Source: Syntrophobacterales bacterium (lineage in GTDB: Bacteria > Desulfobacterota > Syntrophia > Syntrophales > UBA5619). Taken from it: 64,000 nt of DNA. Below, piece by piece: positions 27,556 to 36,151 of this stretch (its first letter is position 1; every line of letters starts with the position of its first letter). Under the pieces are notes generated by a model, which made no database searches, was not told where the DNA came from, and was given only the letters and a program-made list of their open reading frames with translations. A program made the translations under genes and the position numbers. The DNA is taken from positions 62,001-126,000 of the forward strand of contig JAHYJE010000002.1 in the NCBI GenBank assembly GCA_019429105.1, read 5' to 3'.

Positions 27556-28173
27556 ATGAAAGCAAGGCCAATCGCCATCCCTTCAGAAGCGGTATGCATG
27601 GAAATAATTTCTGAGGTGGGGATGCTGGAAAACATGATCGCTCACTCTTTGCAGGTGCAACGGGTTTCTTTGTTTATCGCGGATAATCTTCTGAAAAGCG
27701 GTCTGAACAGGGAACTGCTCGGCGCGGCAGCGCTCCTTCATGACATAACGAAGACAAGAAGTTTGCAGACAAAAGAGGATCACGCCAGAACCGGGGAACT
27801 GCTGATTGCCGAAAAGGGGTACCCCGAGGTTGGCCGGATAATCGGCCAGCACGTTTTTCTCGAAAGCTATTTTCTCTCAGTGAACCCAACCGAGGCGGAA
27901 GTGGTCAATTACGCCGACAAACGCGTGCTCCATGACAGGGTTGCCTCGCTTGCGGAGCGGATGGACTATATCATGGAGAGGTACGGCGGGACGTCGGAGC
28001 GCAGGGAGTTGCTAAGCAGACTTTGGCGGAGGTCAGTGGAGCTGGAAAAGCACCTCTTTGCAATGTTGCCGTTTGCGCCGGAAGAGCTGCCGGGGTTATT
28101 GGAGCAGCGATTTGCCTTCTCCCCGGATGATTTGCAGAGCCCCGCCGTCTCCGGGGCGGTTGGAAGAGAATGA
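27556..28173 (+). CDS. HD-domain phosphohydrolase-like protein
   Basis: 205 residues. An HD metal-binding domain is indicated by the early His in MIAHSLQVQRV, the pair HD in AALLHDITKTRS and later His/Asp in IGQHVF and NYADKRV. HD proteins of this kind hydrolyse phosphate esters or nucleotides; the substrate is not evident. It overlaps the aminotransferase gene by 4 nt (ATGA), so the two are co-translated. Confidence 0.75.
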   Translation: MKARPIAIPSEAVCMEIISEVGMLENMIAHSLQVQRVSLFIADNLLKSGLNRELLGAAALLHDITKTRSLQTKEDHARTGELLIAEKGYPEVGRIIGQHVFLESYFLSVNPTEAEVVNYADKRVLHDRVASLAERMDYIMERYGGTSERRELLSRLWRRSVELEKHLFAMLPFAPEELPGLLEQRFAFSPDDLQSPAVSGAVGRE

Positions 28174-29090
28174 AGATGCCGGAAAATCGTATTGTTTATC
28201 TGGATGGCGCCTTTGTTGCGATGGGCGAGGCAAAGCTCCCCATCCTTAGTCACAGTGTGGGGAGGGGCTCGGCGATTTTCGATGTGCTTGCCTTCGGCGA
28301 AACGACGAAGGGCCGGGCGATTTTTCGCTTGGACGAGCATGTTGCCCGCTTTCTGCGCTCGGCTTTAGCGCTGGAGATGACGCTTCCCCTTTCCGTGGCA
28401 GAGTTGCACGAGGCGATCAAAGAAACGGTTCGCCGCAACACGCTGCAGGTGGGGGCGATAAAAATAATCGGTTTTTATCCGGAGCCCTCGTTTTCGCTTC
28501 TGCCCCCGCAAAAGCCGCTGCATCTGGCAATTTTTGTTTTGGATCCCGACGGCGATTTTGGAGAAAAGCCTCTGGCGGAAAATGAATGCGTGACCGCCTT
28601 TGTCTCCCGCTGGCGGCGGCTTGATCCGCGCACCGTGCCGATTGAGGCGAAGGCGGCAGCCAACTATCTCAACGGCCTCGTTGCCCGAACGGAAGCCAAA
28701 AATCTCGGGTTCGCTTACGCGATTATGCTCGATTTGGAGGGAAACATCGCGGAGGGCGGCACGGAGTCGATCTTCCTGGTGCGCGAAGGGCGTCTGCTCA
28801 CCCCCAATATCGGTCACATTCTCCAGGGCATAACCCGCAAGTCAATCCTGGCGGCGGCGAAGGCGATGGGCATCGAGACCTTTGCCGGCGCCCTGCAAGA
28901 GGGCTTGCTGAACGAAGCCGATGAGATTTTCTTCTCCGGAACGGTTCACCGGGTTCTGCCCGTAAGCCGGGTGGGAGAGCGCCTCCTTCCGTCAGCGCCC
29001 GGACCGATTACGCGCATGCTTGCCGCAAGGATGCAGGCGATAGCGTCGGGCCGCGATCCAAGCTTCCAGGACTGGCTTTTCCCCGTTTGA
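28170..29090 (+). CDS. Class IV PLP aminotransferase (BCAT/D-amino acid transaminase type)
   Basis: 306 residues. The PLP Lys lies in PIEAKAAANYLNGLVARTEA, and the cofactor phosphate-binding region ILQGITRKSIL and substrate loop IAEGGTESIF follow. The family includes branched-chain aminotransferases, D-amino acid transaminases and aminodeoxychorismate lyase; these cannot be separated confidently here, though the Lys context favours a transaminase. Coupled to the HD gene upstream. Confidence 0.82.
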   Translation: MKMPENRIVYLDGAFVAMGEAKLPILSHSVGRGSAIFDVLAFGETTKGRAIFRLDEHVARFLRSALALEMTLPLSVAELHEAIKETVRRNTLQVGAIKIIGFYPEPSFSLLPPQKPLHLAIFVLDPDGDFGEKPLAENECVTAFVSRWRRLDPRTVPIEAKAAANYLNGLVARTEAKNLGFAYAIMLDLEGNIAEGGTESIFLVREGRLLTPNIGHILQGITRKSILAAAKAMGIETFAGALQEGLLNEADEIFFSGTVHRVLPVSRVGERLLPSAPGPITRMLAARMQAIASGRDPSFQDWLFPV

Positions 29091-29143
29091 ACGTCTTATC
29101 AAAATATTGCCAAGGAGCGGCTTACCTCTTTATGCAGGGTGAT

Positions 29144-29560
29144 CTATCCCTTCGTCTTTAACTCCCTGCCGCGCCAGATCATGTAAATGGCGGGGTAGAT
29201 CACCAGTTCAAAAATGGTGGAGGTGACCACGCCGCCGACCATCGGCGCGGCGATCCGTTTCATCACATCGGCGCCTGTGCCGTGGCTGAACATGATGGGG
29301 ACCAGGCCGGCCAGGATGACGCTGACCGTCATCATCTTGGGCCGGATCCGCTTGACGGCGCCGAACATGACCGATTCCTTGAGATCCTGCAGGCTATTCA
29401 ATTTTCCTTCCTTGCGCCACTTCTCATGGGCAAGGTCGAGGTAGAGGAGCATGACGACGCCCGTTTCCGCATCCAGCCCCGCAAAGGCGATGATGCCGAC
29501 CCAGACGGCGATACTCATGTTGTAACCGAGCAGATAGAGGAGCCAGAACGAACCTATATG
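29144..29560 (-). pseudogene. C-terminal remnant of a CusA/CzcA-type RND efflux pump
   Basis: About 135 residues match the end of heavy-metal RND transporters: FWLLYLLGYNMSIAVWVG, GLDAETGVVMLLYLD, then KRIRPKMMTVSVILAGL and MVGGVVTSTIFELVIYPA. The full family protein is over 1000 residues, so roughly seven-eighths is missing at the 5' end. Similarity stops near 29560, where unrelated sequence begins. Confidence 0.85.
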
Positions 29561-30036
29561 GCGGAAAAAAATGAGGTGAGCTGTTAAGGCGCTGGCAGCC
29601 CGCAAAACACACTTCCCGAATGCAGCGTCTCCCTTGAAAAGCGGGGGTTATTCCCGCAAACAATTCATACGGCGTCATTGTGGATTAGTTGCCAATGAGT
29701 TTCTCAACGGAGAGTGGAGAATGCCGCCCTTGGTGCAAAAATGTATCGCTTTGCCGGCGCTGCAAGCACGTTGGGTAAATCCATTATAAATCGCTATGTT
29801 AGCTGTTTGCAGCTTGTCTTGTCGGCCGTTCGCCTCGCAATTTTTGGAGGACCTTCTGGATTAAAAGTATAAATATGTATCAATAATCACCTTCCACACG
29901 GGTGTTTTTTTAAAATATCTCATATAATCATATATTTAAATTTTGGCATGCTATTCGCTTGAAAAACAGAGGCCCGGTCAACCGATTGAGCCGTTTTGTA
30001 ATATTGGGGGTTATTTCCATACAAGGAGAAGTTTAT
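29561..30036. other. AT-rich intergenic region upstream of the glutamine synthetase remnant
   Basis: About 475 bp with no supported gene. The left part is the breakpoint of the RND remnant and has a short GCGGG...CCCGC palindrome near 29640-29660. The right part becomes very AT-rich from about 29870 and contains the sigma54-like promoter at 29943. Confidence 0.55.
29943..29959 (+). promoter_or_regulatory. Sigma54-like -24/-12 promoter of glnN
   Basis: TTGGCATGCTATTCGCT has GG at 29945-29946 and GC at 29957-29958, exactly 12 bp apart as RpoN promoters require; TTGGCA is intact and TTGC is TCGC, one mismatch. Glutamine synthetase genes are classic RpoN targets, and no good sigma70 match was seen nearer the ATG. 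Confidence 0.5.
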
Positions 30037-31173
30037 ATGCAACACACTGAAAATGCGCTTTATTCGTTCGGAGAAAATGTTTTTAACGACAAGGTTATGC
30101 GGGAGCGCCTGCCGGAAGCCGCTTATAAAAAGTTGATGGCGACGATCAACGAAGGCAAACCCTTAGATGGAACCATTGCCGATTCCGTGGCCAATGCGAT
30201 GAAGGATTGGGCAATGGAAAAGGGGGCAACCCATTTTACCCACTGGTTTCAGCCGTTAACCGGCATTACCGCCGAAAAGCATGAAGCCTTTTTAAAGCCG
30301 TTGGGATTCGGCAAGGCGATTTTCGAGTTCAGCGGGAAAGAGCTCAACCAGGGCGAACCGGATGCCTCCTCGTTTCCTTCCGGAGGTCTGCGGGCAACCT
30401 TTGAGGCCCGAGGTTATACGGCCTGGGATTGCACCTCGCCCGCGTTTTTACGCGACGACGGCGACGGTCTGACGCTCTGTATCCCGACTGCCTTCTATTC
30501 CTATACCGGCGAGGCGCCGGCCCAGTATGAACTTGCAGTGATTTATGAAAGCACCAATATTGCTGCGGATCACAATCAATTGGTCATGGACACCATGAAA
30601 AGGGTTGCCCTGCGCCACGATTTGGTCTGTTTGCTGCACGAAAAGCCCTACGCGGGGATCAATGGTTCCGGGAAACACAACAACTGGTCGCTGAGCTCCA
30701 ACGATGGCCAGAACCTGCTGGAGCCGGGGAAAACGCCGTGCGAGAATCTCCAGTTTCTGATTTTTCTGATGGCGGTACTGGCCGCGCTCGATCGTTACTC
30801 GCCCATCCTGCGCGCCACGGCCGCCCGCGCCGGCAATGATCACCGCCTGGGAGCGAATGAGGCGCCGCCGGCCATTATTTCGGTCTTTCTGGGAGATCAG
30901 ATCACCGAAATTCTGACCGGCATCGAAAAGGGCGTTTTCCAGCCGGCCAAAGCCATAGGCGAACTGGATATGAATGTCGCTACCCTGCCAAAGTTTCCCA
31001 AGGATACGACGGATCGGAACCGCACCTCGCCGTTTGCCTTTACGGGGAATAAATTCGAATTCCGCATGGTTGCCTCCAGTCAGTCCGTATCCGGGCCCAA
31101 TGTGGCCCTCAATACGATTGTGGCGACAACGCGCGTCCCTCCAATTGTATTAACATTAAGCTCCGCTTTTTAG
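30037..31173 (+). pseudogene. glnN: Type III glutamine synthetase, internally deleted and truncated
   Basis: 378 residues remain of a ~700-residue GSIII. The N-terminus is sound ([38 protein letters not shown]). After SYTGEA the sequence jumps straight to [11 protein letters not shown]: about 115 residues that normally lie between, including catalytic-domain strands, are lost without breaking the frame. It resumes with [10 protein letters not shown] and [21 protein letters not shown], then ends about 230 residues early in unrelated codons. ATG 30037 has AAGGAG upstream. Almost certainly not an active synthetase. Confidence 0.88.
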
Positions 31174-31187
31174 AATGATTATGCCCT

Positions 31188-31217
31188 TTGGCCCCCCGGG
31201 AGGAAGCGGGGGTCCAA
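31188..31217 (+). terminator. Possible terminator hairpin after the glnN remnant
   Basis: TTGGCCCCC (31188-31196) pairs with GGGGGTCCAA (31208-31217) with one bulged T; only a short TTTT lies 4 nt further on. Strong stem, weak U-tract. Confidence 0.4.
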
Positions 31218-31346
31218 ACTGTTTTAGCTGACCGCTCAAGAATAAAATGCAATGTTTCTCCCCCTGTGATATAGCCCCCATTCATAATTTTACAGGAATG
31301 ACGAAAAACTCCGGCGCACTGCAGGAAGGGACAAAACCAGTCGGCA

Positions 31347-32630
31347 ATGAAATTCCCGAAGATGCAACACATTAACCCCTGGATCTGGGTTCCGTCTCTT
31401 TACCTGGCGGAGGGGGTCCCCTACATCATGGCGATGACCGTTTCGGTTATCCTCTATAAAAGGCTGGGCGTCTCCAACACGGAGATTGCGCTGTACACCT
31501 CCTGGCTCTACCTGCCCTGGGTGATCAAACCGCTGTGGAGCCCGTTTGTCGATATGTTCCGCACAAAACGCTTCTGGATCGTGGCGATGCAGCTTATCGT
31601 CGGGGCGGCTTTCGCCGGCGTTGCCCTGACGATCCCGGCACCCGCCTTTTTCCGCTACACGCTGGCATTTTTCTGGATCATGGCCTTCAGCTCGGCGACG
31701 CACGATATCGCCGCCGACGGCTTTTATATGCTGGGGCTTGAGGAGCACCAGCAGGCCGCGTTTATCGGGGTGCGGACGATCTTCTACCGGATTGCGGTGA
31801 TCGCCGCCAAGGGAATTCTCGTTGTTTTTGCCGGGAACCTGGAAACGCGGGGCTTCAGCGTGCAGACGGCGTGGTCGCTGACCTTTTTCCTGCTGGCGGC
31901 GCTGGTGCTGGCCCTCTTCATTTACCATGTTATTGTTCTTCCGTTTCCGGCTGCGGATCATCCCGTGCGGCGCGATCCGCAGAAGAGCTCGCTTGCGCTT
32001 TTCCTGCGGGGGTTCGTCCTTTTCTTCCGGCGGAAGGATATCGTGCCGATAATCGCCTTTTTTCTCTTTTATCGCTTTGCCGAGGCGCAGCTCGTCAAGA
32101 TGGTTGCCCCTTTTCTGCTCGACGGACGGGCGAAGGGGGGGCTTGGCCTTTCGACGACGGAAGTCGGCATCGTTTATGGGACTGTCGGGGCGCTGGCGCT
32201 GATGGCGGGAGGGCTCCTCGGCGGCTGGGCGTCTTCGCGAAAGGGACTTAAATACTGGCTGTGGATAATGGTTTTTGCCATGCACCTGCCGGACGTCATT
32301 TTTATCTATCTTTCCGTCGCGCTGCCGCAGAATCTCTGGATAATAAACGCCGCAGTGGCGATCGAACAGTTCGGATACGGGTTTGGTTTTACGGCATATT
32401 CCCTCTACATGATCATGGCCTGCGAGGGTGAATACAAGACGGTGCACTATGCGATTGCAACGGGGATCATGGCCTTCGGGATGATGATCCCGGCTATGTC
32501 GAGCGGCTGGATTCAGGAACGCTTAGGCTACCCCGGGTTCTTTCTGTGGATACTGGTTTCGACTGTCCCCGGCTTTATCGTCGCCGCGCTCGTGAAGATC
32601 GATCCGGAGTTTGGTAGAAAAAAGGGGTAG
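31347..32630 (+). CDS. AmpG-like MFS transporter
   Basis: 427 residues with about 12 membrane segments. LYLAEGVPY near the start, THDIAADGFY and a GLEEHQQAAFIGVRTIFYR loop resemble AmpG/acetyl-CoA-transporter-like MFS proteins. AmpG imports anhydro-muropeptides released in cell-wall turnover. That role is supported here by the next gene, 3 nt downstream, which looks like a MurNAc salvage enzyme. A different small substrate remains possible. Confidence 0.75.
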   Translation: MKFPKMQHINPWIWVPSLYLAEGVPYIMAMTVSVILYKRLGVSNTEIALYTSWLYLPWVIKPLWSPFVDMFRTKRFWIVAMQLIVGAAFAGVALTIPAPAFFRYTLAFFWIMAFSSATHDIAADGFYMLGLEEHQQAAFIGVRTIFYRIAVIAAKGILVVFAGNLETRGFSVQTAWSLTFFLLAALVLALFIYHVIVLPFPAADHPVRRDPQKSSLALFLRGFVLFFRRKDIVPIIAFFLFYRFAEAQLVKMVAPFLLDGRAKGGLGLSTTEVGIVYGTVGALALMAGGLLGGWASSRKGLKYWLWIMVFAMHLPDVIFIYLSVALPQNLWIINAAVAIEQFGYGFGFTAYSLYMIMACEGEYKTVHYAIATGIMAFGMMIPAMSSGWIQERLGYPGFFLWILVSTVPGFIVAALVKIDPEFGRKKG

Positions 32631-32633
32631 GGC

Positions 32634-34463
32634 ATGACGCCGACAACATGTTTTATTCTGGGGGCCGGGCTGGGTACGAGGTTGCGGCCCCTTACCGACA
32701 GCCTGCCGAAGCCGCTCCTCCCCGTAGGCGGACGTCCGCTCGTCAGCTATGCGCTGGATCACTGTCTGACCGTGGGTGCAGAGCGTTTTATCGTCAACAC
32801 CCACTACCTCGCCGCCGCTTATGACGCTGCCTTTCCTGACCGACTCTGGCGGGGGAAACCGCTTATTTTTCGGCACGAGCCTATCCTGCTCGATACGGCC
32901 GGCGGACTCAAGAATATTGAAGACCTGCTTGCAAAGGGGGGAAGCCTGCTTGTTTATAACGGCGATATTCTTTCGGATCTGCCGCTTTCCCGGCTGCTTG
33001 CCGCCCACCGGGAAAAAGGGCGGGAAGTTACCCTGGCACTCAGAAGCCGGGGGGCGAACAGAAACGTTTCTCTCGATAATCACGATCGGATCTGCGACAT
33101 TCGAAATATTCTCGGCAATCCTGGAGTGAGAAACTGTCTTTTTACCGGCATCTACATTGTGGAAAGAAGGTTTTTACGCCGTCTGACCAGTGGTAACGTG
33201 GAATCGATCATTTTGCCCTTGGTGGAAATGATAAGACAAAAACCGGGCGCGGTGGCCTCGGTTGTGATCGACGAGGGGATCTGGGAGGATGTCGGCAATC
33301 TGGAAGCATACCTTAGGCTTGCCCCCTTTGTGCCGCCGCTGAATTACGAAAAATGGCCGCCCGGTGCGAGTGAAGGCAAAAAGGCGGGGCAAAAACCGGG
33401 TGAAAACGCTGCTGCCGCGAAGCCGGTGGAAAAGGAAAAATGCAGTAATAATCCGGATGAAGAGGCGTTTGTCCGGACAACGCTGGGGATTCCTGCCGAC
33501 ACCCCCGTAGAGCTGTCAGCGGTCGGCAAGGGCGGGTCGGATCGCTGCTATTCCCGAGTCGCAGCGCCTGGTTTTCCGTCGGCGATTCTGATGCGCTACG
33601 GGGATATGTACGCGGAAAACGACGTTTATGTTGCCGCCGCCTCATTGCTTCGGGAAAGCGGCGTCAGTGTGCCGGCCATTTATAACCACGCTCCGGAACG
33701 GCGGCTGATTTTGATGGAGGATCTGGGCGATCGCGATCTCTATAGCCTGCGCGAAAAAACGTGGGGGAAGCGACGGGCAATTTATGAAAAGACGCTGGCG
33801 CTTGCCGCAAAAATGCACGCATTTTCCCCGGAGCAGATTGACAGGAAGCTCCATTTATCGCACTCGCTTCCCTTGATGCCGGCTTATGATGAAAAATTAT
33901 ACCGTTGGGAGAGAAACTACTTTCTGGAGAATATTGTTCAAAAAGTCTGCCGGATGGAGCTTGCCCCGCAGGAAAAAAATGACTTGGAAGCGGAGTTGGC
34001 CGGATTGGCTGCCGGACTTCTGCAAACACAGGCATCCTTGATCCATCGCGATTTTCAGTCGCAAAATGTAATGGTTAAGGAAGGAAAACCTGTACTTATC
34101 GATTTTCAGGGGATGCGGTTCGGAAGCCTGTTTTACGACCTCGGGTCGTTGATTTACGATCCTTACGTCCAGTTTCCGGAAGGTGCGCGCGCTTACCTGC
34201 TGCGTTTTTATTACGATCTTGCCGGCTCAACTTCTTCATGGGAAAAATTCCGCGCGCTTTTTTTTCAAGCCTCCGCGCAGCGACTGATGCAGGCCCTTGG
34301 CGCGTACGGCTTTCTCGGACTCACGCGCGGCAAACCCCATTTCCTGCAGCACATTCCCCGTGCCCTGCAAAACCTTGTCGAGGCATCCGGGGAATCGGGC
34401 ATCCTGCCCCGCCTGAACGACCTTGCCCGGCGCTGCCAGGGCTGCAGATACCCATTTTCCTGA
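32634..34463 (+). CDS. Fused sugar-1-phosphate nucleotidyltransferase and sugar kinase (MurU-AmgK-like)
   Basis: 609 residues, two domains. Residues 1-235 are a nucleotidyltransferase: GAGLGTRLRPLTDSLPKPLL, then VYNGDILSDLP and VGNLEAYL. A charged low-complexity linker follows (about 236-280). Residues 280-600 are an aminoglycoside-phosphotransferase-fold kinase with H471-R472-D473 (catalytic loop HRDFQSQN) and D490 in LIDFQG. In pseudomonads separate AmgK and MurU turn MurNAc into UDP-MurNAc, bypassing fosfomycin-sensitive steps. The fusion and the AmpG-like neighbour suggest the same recycling route. Substrate is inferred. Confidence 0.8.
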   Translation: MTPTTCFILGAGLGTRLRPLTDSLPKPLLPVGGRPLVSYALDHCLTVGAERFIVNTHYLAAAYDAAFPDRLWRGKPLIFRHEPILLDTAGGLKNIEDLLAKGGSLLVYNGDILSDLPLSRLLAAHREKGREVTLALRSRGANRNVSLDNHDRICDIRNILGNPGVRNCLFTGIYIVERRFLRRLTSGNVESIILPLVEMIRQKPGAVASVVIDEGIWEDVGNLEAYLRLAPFVPPLNYEKWPPGASEGKKAGQKPGENAAAAKPVEKEKCSNNPDEEAFVRTTLGIPADTPVELSAVGKGGSDRCYSRVAAPGFPSAILMRYGDMYAENDVYVAAASLLRESGVSVPAIYNHAPERRLILMEDLGDRDLYSLREKTWGKRRAIYEKTLALAAKMHAFSPEQIDRKLHLSHSLPLMPAYDEKLYRWERNYFLENIVQKVCRMELAPQEKNDLEAELAGLAAGLLQTQASLIHRDFQSQNVMVKEGKPVLIDFQGMRFGSLFYDLGSLIYDPYVQFPEGARAYLLRFYYDLAGSTSSWEKFRALFFQASAQRLMQALGAYGFLGLTRGKPHFLQHIPRALQNLVEASGESGILPRLNDLARRCQGCRYPFS

Positions 34464-34537
34464 TTGCAAGATATGGTTTAAGTGATATATACACCCCGCC
34501 AGTAAATTATTGTTACTGCTTAATGGAGACATTTGCG

Positions 34538-34786
34538 ATGTCGGGGGGGAAAAAAGATATGGGCGAAATGGAGAAGAATGCGGCGCTGCTTAAGGAAATA
34601 CAGGCAAGAATGGAGCGCAAGCTGAAGGATGGCGAGATAGAAATAGTTGAGTACTGGAAAGAACAGATCGACCGGGTTGCGGCAATGCAGCCGGAAGGCA
34701 TCGCCGCCCTGCAGCAGCAGTTGAAAAAGATTTCCGAGATGATGGGCAATCGGGTGCGGACAATCAAGAAAGATCTGTCGCATTGA
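34538..34786 (+). CDS. Small conserved-looking coiled-coil protein
   Basis: 82 residues, family not recognised. It is highly charged and probably helical throughout (MEKNAALLKEIQARMERKLK, then LQQQLKKISEMMG). GGAG at 34525-34528 fits ATG 34538; ATG 34523 is an alternative. No membrane or metal motifs. It stands between the salvage enzyme and an HD protein on the same strand. Confidence 0.6.
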   Translation: MSGGKKDMGEMEKNAALLKEIQARMERKLKDGEIEIVEYWKEQIDRVAAMQPEGIAALQQQLKKISEMMGNRVRTIKKDLSH

Positions 34787-34854
34787 GGCAAGTCGTTGGA
34801 GTGTTGCTGGAAATAAGGCGGCACCCTCTTTTGGAGAGCAGATGGTGATGGTGC

Positions 34855-35457
34855 ATGAAGGAAATAGCTGAATTTCTTTTTGAAACGAGCATGTTGAGGA
34901 AGACCCCCCGGAGCGGGTTTCAGTTCCTCGGCTCCGGTTCCGAGTCGGTTGCCGAGCATGTGTTGAGCACTCTTTATATTGGGTATGCATTGTGTAAAAT
35001 GGATACCGAGGCCGACGAGTTGAAGGTCTTAAGACTATGCCTGATGCACGATCTGCCCGAGGCGCGCACCGGCGACATGAATTACGTGAATAAAAAGTAT
35101 GTGCAGGTTGATGAGAAAAAGGCGGTAAAAGAGCTGGCGGCCCCGCTTTTTTTCGGCGGGGAGATTGAAGGCGCCCTTGATGAATTCAACGAGCGCCAAA
35201 CGAGAGAGGCGCTCCTGGCCCGGGATGCCGATCAACTGGCGTTGATCCTCCACTTGAAGGAATGCGGCGATCTGGGAAACAAATACAGCAAGGAGTGGAT
35301 GCGTTTTGCCCGGGAGCGTCTGGTGACGGAAACGGCGCGCCGACTTGCCGTGAGCATTCTCGAAACGGATTACTCGGCCTGGTGGTCGAAGGAAAATGAC
35401 GACTGGTGGGTCAACGGCAATAACGGGGCAGGCAGTAAATTCAAGAAGCAGGGATAA
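34855..35457 (+). CDS. HD-domain 5'-nucleotidase-like protein (YfbR/HDDC2 family)
   Basis: 200 residues. SVAEHVLSTLYIGYAL, then CLMHDLPEARTGDMNYVNKK and RDADQLALILHLKE give the His, His-Asp and Asp ligands of the HD site in the arrangement of YfbR and HDDC2 enzymes, which dephosphorylate deoxynucleoside monophosphates. The C-terminus carries a WWSKENDDWW tail. Likely cytosolic nucleotide pool maintenance. Confidence 0.82.
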   Translation: MKEIAEFLFETSMLRKTPRSGFQFLGSGSESVAEHVLSTLYIGYALCKMDTEADELKVLRLCLMHDLPEARTGDMNYVNKKYVQVDEKKAVKELAAPLFFGGEIEGALDEFNERQTREALLARDADQLALILHLKECGDLGNKYSKEWMRFARERLVTETARRLAVSILETDYSAWWSKENDDWWVNGNNGAGSKFKKQG

Positions 35458-35502
35458 TTTTAGAGGGGTTGTCAACTAAACCCCTAATAATTAAGGAGCA
35501 AT

Positions 35503-36126
35503 ATGTCCACCAAAAAGCAAATCCGCAGCGCCGGGGTTAAATCGAAAAAAACGAAAAAGAACAAAAGAACGCTGATCTTATCGGTGATTGTCGTAGTTGC
35601 GGTAGTTTTTCTGGCCGTTTTTTTTATCACGCTTTTTGACTATATCTATCCGCCCGCGACCGGCAAGCATATCGCCGAGTCGAAAAAAGAGAAGATAGAG
35701 GCGATCCTGTACTTTTCCGATGCCAATGAACGCTACCTGCTTCCGGAAAAAAGATTTCTGGTCAAGGAGACGGCCCCGGAGAGTCAGGCGGTTGAGATGG
35801 TAAATGCCTTGATCGCCGGCTCAAAAACGGGGCTTGTCAATACGTTTCCCCAGAATGCCGAACTTCTAAGCGTGAAAAAAGAGGGAAGCGACCTGCTGCT
35901 TGTCGATTTTCGGGAGAGCCTGATTAAAAACCATCCCGGGGGAAGCGCCGCGGAGATGGCTACCGTCTATTCCTTGACGAATACCCTGACTGCCAACCTG
36001 CCGGAGATAAAGAGGGTGAAAATTCTGATCGAAGGCAAGAGCCGGGAGTCGCTGAAGGGGCATATCGGGCTTGACCAGCCTTTTTATCCCAACCAGGAAC
36101 TGATCAGGGTTCCTCAGCCTCAATAG
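35503..36126 (+). CDS. Membrane-anchored GerMN-domain protein
   Basis: 207 residues. A basic N-terminus precedes one hydrophobic segment (about residues 24-46), then a GerMN domain of about 140 residues (ILYFSDANERYLLPEKRFL, ending HIGLDQPF). GerMN domains occur in spore germination proteins and in many non-sporulating bacteria in envelope roles. Probably anchored in the inner membrane facing the periplasm. Exact function unknown. fusA follows after 25 nt. Confidence 0.75.
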   Translation: MSTKKQIRSAGVKSKKTKKNKRTLILSVIVVVAVVFLAVFFITLFDYIYPPATGKHIAESKKEKIEAILYFSDANERYLLPEKRFLVKETAPESQAVEMVNALIAGSKTGLVNTFPQNAELLSVKKEGSDLLLVDFRESLIKNHPGGSAAEMATVYSLTNTLTANLPEIKRVKILIEGKSRESLKGHIGLDQPFYPNQELIRVPQPQ

Positions 36127-36151
36127 TTAATAAATATTTTCTGGTGCAGTT

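Noticed and set aside
30037-31173. glnN remnant considered as a functional short glutamine synthetase
   Set aside because: The catalytic domain has a ~115-residue gap and the C-terminal ~230 residues are missing compared with GSIII proteins.
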